Below, piece by piece: positions 62,607-64,000 of a DNA stretch of 64,000 nt. Numbering within the stretch: position 1 is the first letter of the stretch; each line of letters opens with the position of its first letter. Source of the stretch: Gordonia oryzae (GTDB lineage: Bacteria; Actinomycetota; Actinomycetes; Mycobacteriales; Mycobacteriaceae); assembly GCF_003797185.1 (NCBI RefSeq), contig NZ_RKMH01000006.1, positions 222,957 to 286,956 of the forward strand, read 5' to 3'. Both the position numbers and the translations under genes were made by a program. Under the pieces are notes generated by a model. It did not search any database. It saw only the letters and a program-made list of their open reading frames with translations, and was not told the origin of the DNA.

Positions 62607-63148
62607 TCAACCGCTGCGGTTCTCCTCGATCTGACGCAGCCGGTTGATCTCGGTGCTGAGGGCCGATCTCAACTCGGGGTGCGCAGCCGACAGGGCGTTG
62701 TCGGGTTCATGCCAGCACTCCTGCGGATGGCTTCACATCGGCATCCCCACCCGGTCCGCGGGCTCCCAGGTGTAGCGCGGCCGGATGTGAGCGTGCAGGA
62801 TCGGGTGTGTGTTGGCGAGGATCTCTGTGTTCATGCGCCGAAACCCGGATCATGTGCCGCGCATACGGTCTCGACGGCGGTGGCGATCAGATTCACGTCG
62901 GCTAGGAATCGAAGGCGCTCGGCTCGAGGAAGTGCGGAGAGTCCTTCGACCCCAGGAGACTTCGTCAACGCCAGCGAGTATCCCGGCAGGAACTGTACGT
63001 CCCCGATGACCGCGAATGCCGCATCGAGTTCGGCTAGCACGGTCGGGTTCCGCCCGGTGGTCGAGGCGCCCTTTCCCCCGATGGTCGAGGTGTGAGGCGC
63101 GTGCGCCGATTCTCGAGATCTCTTGCACCACAGCTCGTTCCACGCCAC
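62607..63148 (-). pseudogene. HIT-like gene with frameshift and internal stop
   Basis: From GTG at 63148 the frame reads AELDAAFAVIGDVQFLPGYS and ADVNLIATAVETVCAAHDPG, then shifts by one base at about 62833 and continues FRRMNTEILANTHPILHAHI, RPRYTWEPADRVGMPM. There a TGA (about 62738) occurs where related proteins have Trp, followed by HPQECWHEPDNALSAAHPEL and RSALSTEINRL to a final stop at 62607. The pieces fit a HIT-domain protein (HxHxH-like motif LHAHIRPR). Two inactivating changes suggest a decayed gene. Confidence 0.75.
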
Positions 63149-63161
63149 AGGAGAGAGACCG

Positions 63162-64000
63162 TCACCGCGGATAGGTGACGATCACCTGCCCCGTCCGTCG
63201 GTTCCGCCACTCCACCCGCCGATCCAGAAGGAGCGTCGGCAGCCACTCCCCAAGATGTTTGCGCTGATGATCGGCCCGGCACAGTGGGATGAGGTCACCG
63301 AGTACTGTCCAGCCTCCGGCTTCGGGGTCGGTGTGGTTGAAGGGTCGCCAGTGGTCGAGGTCGCACAGGTGTGAGGGCATGCCGCAGTACGGGTATCGGC
63401 ACCAGGCGTCGTTGGCCAGCACCTCAGCGCGCAGTGTGGCGCTGGGTGCATAGGTCAATGCCCCAGGTGGTGGCACGGTGTGGCCACCGTGTCCGGTGGG
63501 ATCCTCGGGCGGGGCCTGTGCGCGGTTGGATATCTGGGGGATCAACGGTCCAGCCGTGCGTACGGATTCGGGGTAGTGGATGGTTTTCGCTATCTCGGCG
63601 AGGGTGGCCGCGTAGTCGCGGTCGATCGGCCCGTATCCCTGCAACCGGGGGACGAGAATCCCGTCCGGGTCCTTCAACACGGTCAGTACGGGTGCACCGG
63701 GTACCACCAGGGCCCGCCCGAAGGCCATCGGAACCTCATCCGGGGTGGGCTCATCCATCGGGTCGGCGATGTCGGGTTCGACGACGGGCTCCTCCGCATC
63801 GACAACCTCCTGCGCAGCGCGGGGCTCCGGCGCGACGGAAGGTTCGACTCTTCGATTTCAGGCGCATCCGCGTCAGCGGGTTCGGGGAGCACGTCGTCCC
63901 ACGCTGCCGCGTCCTCGGCATCAGCGGGTGTTTCGGCCGACCCGTTGCTGTCGGTGCCGCCACCTCGTTTTGGGCAATCATCTTGTCCGCATTCGCAGTC
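63162..64000 (-). pseudogene. DUF222/HNH endonuclease-type protein, frameshifted and cut by the window edge
   Basis: The 3' part is in frame from about 63840 to 63162 and contains the end of a DUF222 protein plus the HNH site CRYPYCGMPSHLCDLDHWRP, then DLIPLCRADHQRKHLGEWLP. Upstream, another frame reads ECGQDDCPKRGGGTDSNGSA and DDVLPEPADADAPEIEE, then the frame must shift to reach VEPSVAPEP. DUF222-HNH genes occur in many copies in related genomes. The frameshift is either a true inactivation or a base error; the 5' end is outside the window. Confidence 0.6.

Overview
The window is high-GC actinobacterial chromosome, most likely a mycolate-producing genus close to Gordonia (order Mycobacteriales). 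The inference rests on the combination of a mycothiol deacetylase (MshB), a glucosyl-3-phosphoglycerate synthase for methylglucose lipopolysaccharide, succinylase-branch diaminopimelate genes, an LpqW-like lipoprotein, an Rpf-type muralytic factor, a WS/DGAT acyltransferase, LytR-CpsA-Psr and DivIVA-like proteins, heavy GTG start use and many 4-base ATGA/GTGA gene overlaps. No rRNA, tRNA, CRISPR array or insertion sequence was seen.

Region 1 (1-33.7 kb) is a conserved core. From what I recall of Mycobacterium tuberculosis, the order DUF3117, DivIVA-like, gpgS, folP2, fadD6, LOG, dapE, dapD, dapC, ferredoxin, (fbiC), membrane protein, mshB, lpqW, typA, mutT2, secreted Ala/Pro-rich proteins follows Rv1211 down to Rv1157. 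Inside it sit a cysteine dioxygenase/rhodanese pair, a TetR-acyltransferase island flanked by inverted 21-bp repeat arrays, and a thiamine-type ABC importer. The striking departure is the place where one fbiC gene (CofG-CofH fusion, F420 precursor FO synthesis) would be expected. Here lie three overlapping or nearly touching genes: a CofH-like protein that has lost the radical-SAM cysteine cluster, a Baeyer-Villiger-type monooxygenase, and a separate CofG with an intact cluster whose 3' end lies in a 56-bp tandem repeat.

Region 2 (33.7-46.4 kb) holds a sugar-porter MFS, a HhH-GPD repair protein, a protein made of fourteen decapeptide repeats, a WS/DGAT acyltransferase, CsbD, and an envelope-stress module: six compact Asp23/Gls24-type genes divergent from an ECF sigma factor, which overlaps a further Asp23-like gene. 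A DszC-like monooxygenase and an AI-2E/PerM-type membrane protein follow.

Region 3 (46.4-64 kb) mixes cell-envelope and signalling genes (LCP protein, Rpf, CPA2 antiporter, two-component system with an ABC exporter, HtrA-like protease, acyl-CoA dehydrogenase pair, diacylglycerol-kinase-like protein) with clear gene decay: a crotonase fossil, a MarR/MFS pair joined by a deletion, a HIT-like gene with a frameshift and a stop, and a frameshifted DUF222/HNH gene at the window edge. Short in-frame tandem repeats recur inside coding regions (DivIVA-like, WS/DGAT, sigma factor, decapeptide protein).
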